NCBI GenBank assembly: GCA_016858145.1
Contig: JAEHOE010000017.1
Location: forward strand, 310,001 to 374,000
Direction of reading: 5' to 3'
DNA length: 64,000 bases
From: Edaphochlamys debaryana
Taxonomy: Eukaryota; Chlorophyta; Chlorophyceae; Chlamydomonadales
The notes below the pieces were generated by a model. It worked only from the letters and a program-made list of their open reading frames with translations. It was not told where the DNA came from and made no database searches. The position numbers and the translations under genes are program-made. This document shows, piece after piece, positions 1 through 12,400 of the stretch (within the stretch, counting starts at the first letter, position 1; each line of letters opens with the position of its first letter).

Positions 1-699
1 GCAGGGCCCACCCGGACGCCCATCAGCCGCCGCGCGCCTTGGACATGGGCCCCTCACCTGCTGAACTAGCAGGGCTGCCACCCCGCGACACCTCCGATCG
101 CCAATCAGTAGCCGCAGATTAGGGTGCGCTAGTCGTAAGGGAAAGAGACTAGCAAAGAGACTGCGGAGCGCAGGGCAGCGCCTGCAGGCGGGCAAATGGT
201 GCTGTGCCCAGCAATGATTCAACTAACTAGAGCGTGTGTGTAGAAACCGACAGTCTAAGCCGGGTGGGAGTCGGGACGACACCTTGGCCCGGCGTGTCCT
301 CCGCAATCATGGAAGTACTGTTCGCCAACACCCGCTGCTCCCTTGCTCCGCAGACTCTCATACTCGGTACACGAGGCTGACAGAGCTGATCGAACACGCC
401 GAGGACCGAGGGTGCACCCGAGTGCTCCCGCGAACAGGGTTCCCACACGCGGACCCGCTGCGTCACTAACTCAGAACGCAAGACGCAACCTGAAAACTTC
501 CGATAACGGCAGGGCTGAATGCGAGCAGCGCGTCGGGCGCAGTAACCGGCAAGGTTTGCAGCAACTCTGCCTGCAAGGCGAAGCCTCTGGGCCCCAACGT
601 ATCATTGGGATGATGTGCGGGCTTGCAGCATAGGTGTCCTAGCGGAGGAGCGGCGGTGGGGCTTGCGCCCCACGTTCGGGCAGCTCCAGGCGCGCAAGG
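1..699. other. Upstream region of the NEK kinase gene, no gene seen
   Basis: I see no convincing exon here. The short open frames on both strands have no recognisable motif. A minus-strand CAG/GTGAGG at about position 58 could be a 5' splice site of a gene lying off the left edge, but nothing else supports it. The stretch presumably holds the promoter and 5' leader of the kinase gene that starts at 700. Confidence 0.4.
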
Positions 700-3600
700 A
701 TGGAGAACTACGAGGAATGCGAGCTGATCGGGAAAGGCACATATGGCAAGGTGTTCAAGGTGAGCTGCATCGCGGCAGGCGCGGTCCTCGGTCGGCGGTT
801 CCGCGCATGCGCATGCGACGCTGTTTCGCCTCCTTGCCGCAACGTTCCGACCCTAACCGGTCCGCTACAACTGACAGGTCCGAGCGAAGGCGGAGAACGA
901 GGTGTATGTGATTAAGAAGGTGCAGTTCGACGGCACCCCCCAATCGGAGGCAGAAGCCGCCCTGCGCGAGGGGCAGGTGCTCTCGCTTCTCCGTCACCCC
1001 CACATCGTGCCATATAAGGAGGTGCGTCCCTTGGGTGTGGCGCTGTGCACGTGGGGGCAGCTGGCCGGGCCGAACGCGTCTGACAGGCGGCCAGGTCCAA
1101 ACCCTCCACGCTCCAGACCAAGGGGCCCGCCCGCCTTTGCGGGCTCACTCCCTCTGCCTCTTCCATCGCCTAAGCACCGTAGACACCATCCTCCTCTGTT
1201 GTCCAGACCCTTGATAAGTCGCTGATACTTGCTCTATCCACCTTTCCGGGCGCAGTTCTTCAAGCACACTGATGGCGATCTGTGCCTTGTCATGGCATAC
1301 TGCGAGGGAGGAGACCTGTTCCGATACATACGCGAGCTGAGGTGGGGCACGAGAACCAGTCAGGATCGTAGCATGGGCCCATGGGGTGCCACGGGCCGGT
1401 CCGGGACGCCAGGCACTGTGTGAAGGCTAGATCCACCTGGGGGTGGACGGGCGGCAGGCCGGCAACCTCAGGTGCCCTGGTGCATGCGGCCCGTCCGCGA
1501 AAGCGCCGTCGACCGAGAAGTCACCATGGTGTCCTTCGGCCAGTCGACGATCGAGACATACCACATAGCAGCCCAAATACGGTAGACTGCCAGCAAGCGA
1601 CATGATGGGTTGGGCGGACCCGCAGCCGCTGGGTGGAGTTCGGCAGGTTTCAGGCTCCTTGCCCAAACCCGATCAGGGAGCTCCAGGTCAGTTCCTCACC
1701 CCCTGCGGAAGTACCGACCTGGATCCATTTAGACCTAGGGCAGCCGGCGACAGCTGCGGGACGGCCGACCCACATGGCTTGGTCTACCACGCAGACCAGC
1801 CCCGCCCTGGAGGCCGCTTTCTCGTCTGTAGCTGCTGGCATGCCGCATGCACAATCAACTGCTGGCATGCTGCATGCACAATCAACCCCGGCATCTGTCA
1901 ATCCGCGGCAAGCAGCGGCACGATCCGCTGCCGTCACGCGCCACACCACACCGCCTCAACGGCGGCTCCAGGGGTATCGGGTCCAGGGCCCAGGGCTGGC
2001 CCCCGACGGTCCCTCGCCGCGCCATGCCGCCCTCTGGCCCCACAGGAAGGTCGGCAGGACCATGCCCGAGCCCCTCATCTGGCAGTGGCTGGTGCAGCTG
2101 CTGCTGTCGCTGTCGTACATCCACTCCAAGCGAATCCTGCACCGCGACGTCAAAACGCAGAACATCTTCCTGTCGGAGGGCAAGGTGCGCGCGGCGTGCA
2201 GCACCATGCTGGACTGGCTGGCTAGGTAGCTAGCTAGCTGGGACTGGGGTCCTCCAGCTGCCCATGGCCTCGTGTCTTGACAGGTCCGCTGAACGGTTGC
2301 ACCTCTGCCTGGGGTGCTGCCTGCGCTGTTCCCTCCGGCGCAGGTGCTCCTGGGGGACTTTGGCCTGGCGAAGCAGCTGCAGCGCACGTTTGAGATGGCG
2401 CGCACGCCCATCGGCACCCCCTACTACATGTGAGGCCGGCCGGCCCTTGCGCGGGCATGGGCACGGGGCTGGGTCCAGGGCGGAGGTACCTGCCGGTACC
2501 ACGGGCAGGAGCTCGGTGGTTGGGAACATGCAACTGGACCCTGGGGTTCGACAGGGCATAAGTCAGCACCGAGAGTACCGACTCTCGAAGTGACCGTTGC
2601 AAGAGGTTTTGCATCCTGACGGTGGCTAAGCTGGGGAGGGTTGAGGTGAACGGTGTGCAGGGGGGGTCCTGGAGCACGGCATGAGTCACAGGCTTTCTCC
2701 CCATGCAGGGCGCCCGAGATCTACGAGGAGCAGCCGTACAGCTTCAAGTCTGACGTGTGGGCGCTGGGATGCGTCATGTACGAGATGTGCACGGGCAAGG
2801 CGGCCTTTGCGGCCGACAACCTGAGCCGCGTGGTGCTGAGGGTGAGCGGCAGGCGCCAGCGGGACGGCACGAACCCGACACTCTACAGCCTCTCGCCTCT
2901 CCCTTAGCGCGGACCTTCCCCTCATACATCCTTGCATCCCCGCCCTTACGCACCCCCGCACCCCTCGTCCTCTCCTCTCCCTCGCCCAACACACCTCCGC
3001 CCCGCCCCCCGCCTGGTGCCGCCAGGTCATCCGCGGGCAGTACGACCCCCTGCCGGAGACCTACTCCCCCGCGCTCCGCACCGTGGTCACGTCCATGCTG
3101 TGCAAGGAGGTGCGGCAGCGCCCCGACGCCAACCAGCTGCTCACGGTGCCGGCGGTCATCCCGCACGTGCAGGTGCGTGGGCGTGGGCGGGGGCGTGGGG
3201 CCGCCCCGTGCCGGCGTGGGCGTGGGCGTACGCGGTGGTTGGGCTGGTCACACCGGTGCTCGATAGAAAGGATGGGGTGGCAGGGGGCAGGAGACCCGAT
3301 CAGGGCACGGCGGCGGGGGGGCTGGGAGGTGGTGGCGCGAAACAGGGCGCGACGGGACGGTGCAGGGGAGGGCTTTGGGGCGGTGGCGCCATGCATACTT
3401 GACGCCTCCACTCACTCAGTCTCCCGATCGCCGATCCCCTTGTCATGCGCAGTCTTACCTGGAGTCGCTGACGGCCGAGGGCCCCAGCGGCTGGGCCACG
3501 TGGCGCATGAAGCTGCCGCTGACCGCCATGGTGCAGGTGGGGGTCCTCGGGGTGGGAGTGGGGGCGCGGGCGCATCGGGGGTTGCTACGGGCACGATCGA

Positions 3601-6600
3601 GGTGGCGCGATGGGCACGCGGGCTCTTACCAGCGGGGAGCACGATGTTGACCTCTTGCAAGCTTGTCGTGTCCGGGCACCAAGGGGCGCGGACACAGGAA
3701 CCTTTAGGAAGCTTCAAACTCCCCACCCTCGTCCTCCCCCCCTAGATGGCCGAGGCCCTGGAGTCCGCGGGCGTGGGGCGCCGCTCGCAGGCGGGCGGCG
3801 CGTCCAACCGCAACTCGAGCGCCGGGGAGGCCCTGGGCATGGGCGGCAACGGCCTGGGCCTGGACGTGTCGGAGCCCATCCAGGAGGAGGTGTCGCTCAG
3901 CCCGGAGCCGCCCGCGCCGCCGCCGGCGCCCCAGCACCACTCGTCCTTCCACGAGCGGCCGCAGGTGCGGGCGGGCAGGGGGTGCGGGCTTTGCGCTTTG
4001 GGGGCTGTGGGGGGTATAGTTACGAGCCAGGGATGATGAGGCGGCGGCCGGCGGTGGCCGTGTGCTGCCTGGTCGGGTCACGAGGGACGCAGGAGGGGCT
4101 GCATGGTGGGTGCGCGCAGTCCTGCCGCGGCTGGGTACGCCACTCGCGGCGCAGTGATCAGCCCCTGCAGGGCTGGGGGAGCACGGCCGAACATGGCGGT
4201 TTCTGGGCCGGGGTCCCAGCACTCAGCGCCTTCCTTGGCTGACCCGTGCCCTCCCTCCTCGCCCTCTCCACCACCCCCGCCCGCCGCCCAGTCCGCCCTG
4301 CAGCACCAGGGCTCCCTGCACTCCCACGCGCTGGCACCGCCCACGCCCGACCCCAAGGGCGCGGCGGGGGGCGGGGGCCAGGTGGTCAAGCTGCCGCCGC
4401 TGGTGGCGGCGCCGCGGCCGGCGCTGCCGCCCGTACGGACGCCGTACGGCCTGGCCACGCCGTTCATGGCCATGAACATGGGTGAGTCATGCCGTACACC
4501 GGGAGAAAAGAAGTTCCGGAAGATTCCAGAGAGCCCTGGGGATGGACCGCAGCCTAGCCGGAAGGAAGCGGGCAAAGGGCTGGGGTTTCGTGCCCGGGCC
4601 CGGGCACAAGGAGAGGCTGATGTACCACAAGCGTGCTGCTGAGGACGGGGCACTGACTGTGCGCAACGAGTCAATGCGTTGAGGCTTGAACTCTCCCCCG
4701 CGCCCTATTTGCCCCACCCTCCCTCCCCCAGGCGCGCTGCAACCCACGCACCAGTACGCGGAGCTACACGTGCTCGCGAACCAGGTGGGGCCGGGGGCGG
4801 GGGCGGGGGGGGCGCGGCGGGGAAGGAGCTTGTGCTGGAGAGGGAGGGGTGGGCAGTGGGGATTGGGGAGTAACGCGCGTAGAGAGAGACGCCCATGGTG
4901 GGAGGAGCGGCGCGTGGGCGGCGATGCGGCGCGCCTAAGGATTCTTCCCAGCCCGGTCGTCTTACGCCCCCTCTCGCTCCCTTCCCTGCCAGGTCATGGC
5001 CATCCGCACAAGCCAGTGCGGCGAGGCGGCCGGGCCCATGCCCGGGCCCGGGGCCGGGCCCGGACTGGGCCCGGCCGGGCCCTCGGGCGGCGCGGACGAC
5101 ACGGAGTCTGGGGAAGCCACGGGCAATTCGGCCGCCACGAGCGACGGGGAGAGCCTGGGGGCGACCTTGCGCGCGGGCGGCGGCGGAGCGGCGGGACCGG
5201 GCGGAGGGCTGAACGCCACGATGGGGGCGGCGCGTGCGGCGCCGGGGGCGGGGGATCCGGAGGTGGTGAAAGCCCTGGATCGCACGCTCATCAAGACCCT
5301 GGAAATTACCCGTGAGCTGGGGCCAGGGAGTTTGCATGTATGTGGAGGTTTCGAAGCGCTGGCCCTTCTGAAGGGTGGGCAGGGACCGGAGGACGCAAAG
5401 GGCTTGGCTTGGCAGCGACGGCTGTGCTTGCAACCAGGGTTAGGGAGCTAGCCGTGCTGACTCGTCTGTTGCGCTCCTGTCCGCTGCAGGCAAGGCAGCG
5501 GCCGACGCTGCACCGGCCGAAGGCGGAGGCGGAGGCGGGGGTGGAGGAGGCGCAGGCGGCGGAGGCGGGGGCATCGACGAGGCTTGGCTCTCTGCCGGGC
5601 TGCCGCAGGGCAACTTCGGGTTCGGCGGCGGCGGCTTCGGCGGCGGCGGCGGCGGATTCGGTGGCGCAGCCCCTGCCGCTGCCCCCCCGGCGGCGAACAA
5701 GGACGTGTCGGCCGCGGCCCTGCCTCCCGGTGGCGTGGGCTGGGCCAAGGAGCCGCCCTCCACGTGAGTGCAGCGAGGAACCAGGCTGGGGCAGGGGGCA
5801 GGGTCTCCAGTGGGACCGGGTGCATTCAGCAGAGGGAGGTGCAGGCAAAGAAGGGGCCTACCCCTGGGTCCGCAGGGCACGGCCGCGCACATGTGCTCGT
5901 CCTCTTCACGCCTGCCCCCTCCCCTCTCCTCCCCCTTTCAGGGCTCCGGGAGGCCCCCGGCGCATGGGCACACCAGAGATAGCGGCGCGGCGGGGGTGAG
6001 TCCGCGCGGGGCTGGGCCTATTCCTCACGGCCGCGCATGACGATTCCACCTCCCACACCAACCCACCCCGCCGAGGCGACGCGACGCCATCCCGCTCAGC
6101 TCCACCCCCCTCACCTCCCAACCCCCGCCCCCAACACCACCGCCGCCGCCTTCCCCACAGGGCCGACATCGTGCTGCCCCCCATCCAGCCACGGCGCACG
6201 GTCTCTGCCAACCCGCGCACGCGCGACCTCAACACACCCGTCACGCCCCCCGCCGCCGTGCTGGCAGCCTCCGGCATGGCCCGCCCCGGCTCCCCACTCG
6301 CCTCTGCGGTGCCCGCCGCCGCCGCCACGCCCACCGGCGACAAGTGGGCGGTGGCGGCGGCCCGACCCATATCGCACCCGCCGCCGCTGCCCGTCGCGCT
6401 GTCCACGCCCCAGCCCGCGACGCCGGCGGTGGTGGCGCCGGCGCGGGTGACGGCTTACGAGGTGGTCGACGACGGCTACGCGTCCCTGGGCATGGTGAGG
6501 GCGGGGCGGGGTTGACTGGCAGGGAGAGGTGTGTCGCGGTGGTGCGATGGGGAGGGCGAAGCGTCACTGGGCACGGTAAGGAGGGGGCGGGGGTGAGGGA

Positions 6601-7460
6601 CAAGGCACCCCGCAAGGCAGGGAACAGCGTTGTGTGTAGAGTTGTTAGGATGGAAAGGGCCCAGGGCTACGCGGCCCTGGGCATGGTGAAGGAGGGCGGC
6701 TGGCCGGGCGTCAACGGAGCTCTGCCGGTCCAGGCCCTGAGCAGCTGGTGGGGATGATGCTCCTCTGGACGGGGCTCTGCCGGGCTGCTCCTCCCGCCCG
6801 GAGACCTCAGCCAGCCCGGCCCTCCTGCAACCCGACTCGACTGCCCGTGACTCGTGCCCCTCCCCCCACCCCGCTCCCCAGATCTCGCTCCACGCGCAGT
6901 CCCTCACCAACCGCCGCGCCAACCTGGAGCAGTACTGCGGCGAGCGCCTTGGGGAGACGCTTATGGAGCAGGTCATGCAGGTGGGGGGCCGTGGGGGGGG
7001 CCCTCGGGCGGGTGGGTGGGTGGGTGGGTGGGTGTTTGTTGCTGAACGGGATCGTGCCGACGCCAGGTAAGGCTGGGTGGGTTGGTGGGTGGGGGTCCCT
7101 GCCGACAGTATCTGCTCGGCTGCGGCGGCGCCTGGGGTCGGGGGCATCGCGCGCAAGCCGGGCCTCTCCTCGGGGCGCTGAAACGCGCTGCCTGCCGTCC
7201 GCGCTTCTACACCTACCCTCTTACGCGCCCTTGCCCCACCTTTGCTCCACCTTGCTTACCTCCTCTCTGCCCGCACCGCTCCCCCGCCCCAGGCCGTGGC
7301 CGCTGCCCAGAAGGCCGCCCGCCAGGACGACGACATGGAGGCGGCGGAGGCGCTGCTGCGGCGGCAGCTGGACCGCCTGTTGGGCGGCGAGCCGGACGGC
7401 GACCGCCTGCGCTCCGAGCTGGGCCCCCTCATTGAGGAGATGGCGCTGCTGCACTGCTGA
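700..7460 (+). CDS. NIMA-related (NEK) serine/threonine protein kinase, 17 exons, 862 residues
   Basis: Exons: 700-759, 878-1021, 1256-1341, 2046-2184, 2344-2429, 2709-2841, 3026-3172, 3453-3536, 3746-3964, 4292-4481, 4732-4784, 4993-5311, 5490-5763, 5942-5995, 6161-6494, 6882-6980, 7293-7460; phases agree at every junction. The kinase domain fills residues 1 to about 265: glycine loop GKGTYGKV (10-17), ATP-binding lysine about 33, HRDVKTQN (129-136), DFG (148-150) and GTPYYMAPE in the activation segment. The sequence around DVWALGCVMYEM and the short Gly-x-Tyr-x-x-Leu-Pro segment are typical of NEK kinases. The long tail is Gly/Ala/Pro-rich and low in complexity; the last ~55 residues are helical (LLRRQLDRLLGG). 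NEK kinases act in mitosis, centrosomes and cilia; the specific role here is unknown. The start is the first ATG before the glycine loop. Confidence 0.9.
1832..1885. repeat. 27-base direct duplication in NEK intron 3
   Basis: Two adjacent 27-base copies (1832-1858 and 1859-1885) lie in the third intron. They differ by one base, a C in a CpG versus T. Each contains the near-palindrome GGCATGCYGCATGC. Confidence 0.85.
6474..6690 (+). repeat. Three degenerate copies of an exon end plus 5' splice site in the NEK gene
   Basis: The real exon 15 ends at 6494 with TCCCTGGGCATG followed by GTGAGG. Diverged copies of the same exon end and donor lie downstream in the intron at about 6556-6581 (CACTGGGCACG, then GTAAGG) and 6665-6690 (GCCCTGGGCATG, then GTGAAG). 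The first donor gives the correct phase to exon 16, so the later copies are probably unused or alternative donors. Confidence 0.6.
7026..7058. repeat. 33-base sequence shared between two introns (NEK copy)
   Basis: Identical to 35686-35718. It follows a run of GGGT units in NEK intron 16. No coding or splice function is evident. Confidence 0.85.
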
Positions 7461-9428
7461 GGCGGGGCAGGGGCCTGGGGGGAGAGGGGCCAGGCAGGGC
7501 GCGGAGGGGAGGCGCGCTCGCGAGGTGTCGTCGCAGCGCTCGGCGGAGCGGAGCCGGAGCCGGAGCGGAGCAACCCCGCTGGCGGTCTGTGGGGGAGGCG
7601 CTCCATCGAGTTCCGTGGGTGGGCACGAGGCGCGCTCGGGGCTGCGGGCCCGGGGCTGCCCGTATGGCGGCGGCCCCGCTCTCGCCTGTGGCAGCTGGCA
7701 GGGCACCTGCAGGCGCAGCCGGAAAGCCGCTCAGCGGGATATGGGACCGTGTGACGAGTCTGAGCAGCAGGGGGCGCACCAGGCCCATGCTCTTGAGCTG
7801 TCTGTGGCACCCCAGGGGGTGTCCTGCGTGACATTGCCGCGGCAGCCCTGGTGGTGGACGGGGCGGGGCCATGCCGAGCTGTGCGGCTGGGGTGGCCGGC
7901 GCCCTTGCTGGCGGCTCCTCTGGGCCGGGGAGCAGTCATGGTCGTGGGCAGCGGCCTGCCGTTGTAGGCCCCGTGAGTTCGACTCTGCGTAAGAGGGCGT
8001 GCGTTGCGAGCAGCGATCGTATCGGCTGTACTGCTTTGTGTGAGGCTATGACATGTTGTCGGTGGCGGCAGCGTGCAGCGCCGTCCAGAGCTGTTGGGGC
8101 CCAATTTTTGGGGGCCCGGCCCCGCCCCCGTGGGGGCCAGCCGCGGGGCCAGGGCTCGAGGGTTCCCAAAGGCGTGATCATGCTGCCGAGCTGGCTGCTA
8201 GGTGACTGCTAAGGGTTGGGCATGGGTGATCTTTTAAGTTGTTTGGGGGGTCTGAGAGCGTAGGATTGCAGGGTGTAGGTTTTAGTCGGCAATTGGCACT
8301 GGAGTCAGTGATGCTCGCTAGCCGCAAGGGCCGGCAGAGCGGCTGCACATAAAGGAAAGTCAGATGAGAACCGGTAGGTTCAGTACGATGCCGGGGCTAG
8401 GAGACACCGGCCGTGCGTGGCAGGGGTTGCGGCAGGTTTGGCGTGCGAGGGAGGGTGTGCAGGTCTACTGGTTTGGAGTTGGCGGCTTCGGGTGCCCCGC
8501 CCTTCCTTCCAAGACGCTGGTCCTGGATGTCGGTTGGCGGCTATCCACCACGCTCTTGCCTCAGGGCCTGAAGGGCTTAAGGCCGGGGCCTGTCCGGTCG
8601 TCTGTGCCGAGGGTGGTAGGTGACATCGAGGCTGTGTCAGGTGAGGCCAGGCAGGCGTGGCAGGTTGCGGGCTGTCCAGTGGTGGCTCATAGCCCCTCTG
8701 GACAGGCAGTGCTGAGGCTGGGCGATGGTGTGAAGGCTGGGCAGGGGCGTGTTTGGGTTCGAAGGAGGCTCTGTAGATTGTAGACAGGAGGTAGGGGTAG
8801 CGGGGGCATTTCGCGTCTTGCGGCGCTTTGTCGTTGGTCACCGTGCCAGTGGCGGAGAGTTGAGTACAGGCAGCGCTGGGACTCTTGGTAGCCACCAGTA
8901 GAGACTTGAGAGTAAACAGTCAGACGCATCTCAGTTCCTCTACAGAGAGTGCGGTCTGAGCATGCTGCTGGTCAGGCATGGTCTCCTCCCCGGCAGTTAG
9001 CATACTGTGGTACAGCCACCAGCTCAGGAGTACAGGGGCAGTAAATTGGAGAGGCGGGGCCGCAGGGCTGGTCATCCTTTGCGAGCACACGGTGCGAGCA
9101 GGTGGCGTGGGCGGGGAGCAGTGGCCCGCGTGGCCTTCCCGCCAACGCGGTGTTGCGGAAGGGGCGCTCCTTCCGGAAGCTCGAGCTAAACCCCGTCCAT
9201 TTCCACCCCGGAGCAAACAAGCATTTTACGACTGTTTGCGAGCACGGCGCCGGGTTGTTCCGCGAGGCCGTCCTGGGCCTCGGCGCGGGATTGGCAAACC
9301 GCCGGAAGGCTCCACTTCAGTGACGCGCGGCAGCGCTTTTCGCATAGCACAAAGCACTGAGCTTCAGCGCTCTCGTTCCCATCCGCATCCAGCGCCCCTC
9401 CAGGCCAGTCCGCGCACCGGCCGTTGCC
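7461..9428. other. Spacer between NEK and the ARM-repeat gene
   Basis: About 2 kb with no recognisable coding exon. The first part is presumably the 3' untranslated region of the kinase gene and the last few hundred bases the promoter of the gene starting at 9429. Open frames such as 8364-8783 show no family signature. Confidence 0.45.
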
Positions 9429-12400
9429 ATGTTCCTCGGGACAAAGGCCGCCCTGCCTGCTCCGCCGGTGCCGGCCCCTGAAACTAAGCCAAGTGAGTCT
9501 GATAGCCCTGGACGGGGCGTGCGGGGCGTTCCCTATCGCATTTCGGCCAGTGTCCGCCGGGCTTCTCGAGAGCATTCAGCGCTTGCCCCAGCTTTTGGGG
9601 CAAGCCCCGGCGCTTCAGGCCCTTGACAAGATGCGGCGGTGCCGAGGCCTGGAAGTGCGGCGCGGGCGCAAACTAGCCGAAACCCTAACCCCGCATGCGC
9701 CTTTGCTGCGTCCGCTAAACCGCTAAACCGCAGGCGAATCGACGGAGCCGGCGCGTGTGCGCGTAAGGAAGTCGCTGCGCACCGCCTCCACGTCGCTGGG
9801 CAGCTTGTCGAGCAGCCCCACAAGCTCGGACACGGACTCGCTGAGCTCTCTGTCGAGCGGCGAGCGCAAGCCCCTCATGCCGCAGCAACGCCACGCAGTC
9901 GTCATCGACCACCAGGTGCGCGCCGCGTCTTCCAGCGGCCGAGCTGTCGGCGCGTCCAATGCGATGCCTTTGCTCCGGCTTCCCGCCTTCCTGCCGTGAA
10001 TGCCATCTTGCGCTGGGGCAGAGACGTTGCTTGCCGTTACTCTTCTGAGAGGCGAAAATGGTGCCAGCGAGGGGACGCGCTTTGAAGCGCAGGCCGAAAT
10101 CCTCCCGCGCGCCAATGCTCCCGACGGTTCGCCTATCCTGCTCTGCCCTCTTTCACCGCACTGCAGGGCGCTGGCAAGGTGGTGCACAAGCCAGACGGAA
10201 CGGTGGTGTGGGAGCCCGCACCGGAGAGGTGAGGGCCCTTGCCGCAAACATTCCGCGCCGCGTAACAGCTGAGCCGCTGGAGGGCTGCTGGACCTTGCCT
10301 GCACTTGTCCGAAATGTCTGTCATCATCAAGAGGTGCTGATGCGTGTATGCCGGCGTCAGGGCTGTTGCGCGAAACCAGGGCTCGATGCCAGCTGGATCA
10401 TCAACCGCGACTCACCCGGCTCCCTCTGCCTTCGTCTCCATCCGCAGCGCTGACGGCGCTGGGCGGCGCGGTCCCGCCGGCCCGCTGGATCTGGTGAAGC
10501 AGGCGCTGGCGGTCTCAGGCGCGGTGGTGGTGGCGAGCTCGGCGGCGGCGGGCATGCTCGCTGTGCACCACCACGTCGGCGCCGGTAAGGCTGCAGCTTT
10601 CAGAGGGCGCAACCTAGACGCAACCGAGAGTCAGCATCCTTGTATCTGCTGGGTGTTCCTGCCGAGCCTTGCCCAGACCTGTTTCTCCTAATGGTCAACC
10701 CGTGCTTTGACCCGTCGTTTGACCTGGCTGTTGCGCAGCCACCCGCAACCCCTACAACGTCCAGCGCCTGACTACCCGCCAGCTCACCACGGCCGTCGCG
10801 CACACCGTCACGGCCTACGTGGCGGGCACCGCAACCGGTGAGCAGCCTTGTGACCCTGGTCTTCCACCACTCACACCAGCTGCGGGCCCCTGCTCGTGTC
10901 AGCCACGATTCGACGCATTCGGGCATTCCGGAATGAGTCCCTCGCGACCAGCCTCTACCTGCCCGGTACCGCCCTGCCTGCACCCGCACAGCCCCCACCT
11001 GTCTCCGCTGTCCCGCTCCTTCCCCCCGCCCTGACTATACCTCCCCCTCCTCCCCCCGTCTCCGCAGGCATGGTCGTGGGCCCCCTGCTGGCGGTCCGCA
11101 CCGTGGGCGGCGCCCTGCTGCGCCCCCTACTGCTGGGCGTGGCCCTGCAGCAGGGCGTCACGCGCCTGGCCCGCTGGCGCAGCGGTGAGCGGCGCTTGGG
11201 GTGAAGGAGGGAGGGGAAAGTGCGGGAGAGCAGCAGGAGCAGGAGCAGGGTGTTGTCAGGGGAGGACTAAAGCCGCAGCGCTACATGGACTTGCCCCCGC
11301 CCCGTATTCGCGGATCGCAAACCACCCTTCCGACCTCCCTAGCGCAGATCCTGAGCCCCTCATACCTTCCCTGACCGCCCGCCACCCCTGCGCCCCCTTG
11401 TGCTACCCCCTCCCGCCCCAGGCGTGGCGGGCATGGTCCGGCGGCTGCAGAGCCCCGACCCCGCCCGCGTGCTGGCGGCGCTGCGGGACATCATCGCCGC
11501 CGCCAAGAAGCTGTCGCCGCGCTTCGCCAAGGAGTTCCACAGGTGGGGTGGGTGTGGAGGGGGGCAGCGGGCGGAGGGGGAGAAGGTGGGGGGCATGGCG
11601 GTTGGACTAGTGGGCCCAGGGGAGTTAAGGCTGGTGGGACGGTTGGTTGAAGGCCGGGGGCAGACGTGCTGCAGGTGGGGGCCTTGCGGGGCCGGCGCCG
11701 GCGCATACATCGTGGTGAAGCTGCGCCGCGAACACGTGACTTAGCGTTGGGAAGGGATGCCCCCCTGCTACCGGTACTTACACTCCCCCCTCTCACCTCA
11801 CCCATGCCCACCGCCAGGCTGGCCGGCGTGGAGGCGCTCCTGCAGCGCCTGTCCCTCGCGCTGCCCGACTGCCCCCTGCTGCACCTCATCGTGCAGGTGG
11901 GGGAGGGGGGAGAGGTTGCGGCTGCAGGAAGAGAGTCCTTCCACACCGTCCTCGGGAAGTGCCTGGCCCTCGTACCCATTGGCGAGCCATGAGGGGGGAA
12001 GCCACGCGCCTGCGCTGGGGCCGCTCTTCTGCGCTCCCTGCTTGCGGCTTCAGTCTCCTTGTCCCCCCCCTGCGCTCCCACCTGACGCCCCCCTTCCCTC
12101 CCGCCCCTGCCCCTGCAGGCGCTGGCGGAGCTGTGCAAGGACGACGACTGCCGGGTGGGTGGCGGGGGTCTCGGAGCGGCGGTGTGTTCGACCAGCGGGA
12201 CGCCATTCCCCAGCCTGTCCTTTTGCCCACCTCCTTTTCTCCCTGCTCCCTCGCCCCTACGTCCCACTCCTCACCTTTCTCACCTCTCTCCACCACCACC
12301 CCTTCCCCCTCCCCCCTCGCCCCGGCCCCCCCAGGACGCCATGGTGGCAGCGGGCGGCGTGCCCCGCCTGGTGGCGCTGCTGGGCCACCCCTCCCCCGCC

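Noticed and set aside
7965..8000. GAGTTCGACTC resembling a tRNA T-loop
   Set aside because: The stem does not pair over five bases and no D-arm, anticodon arm or acceptor stem can be found around it.
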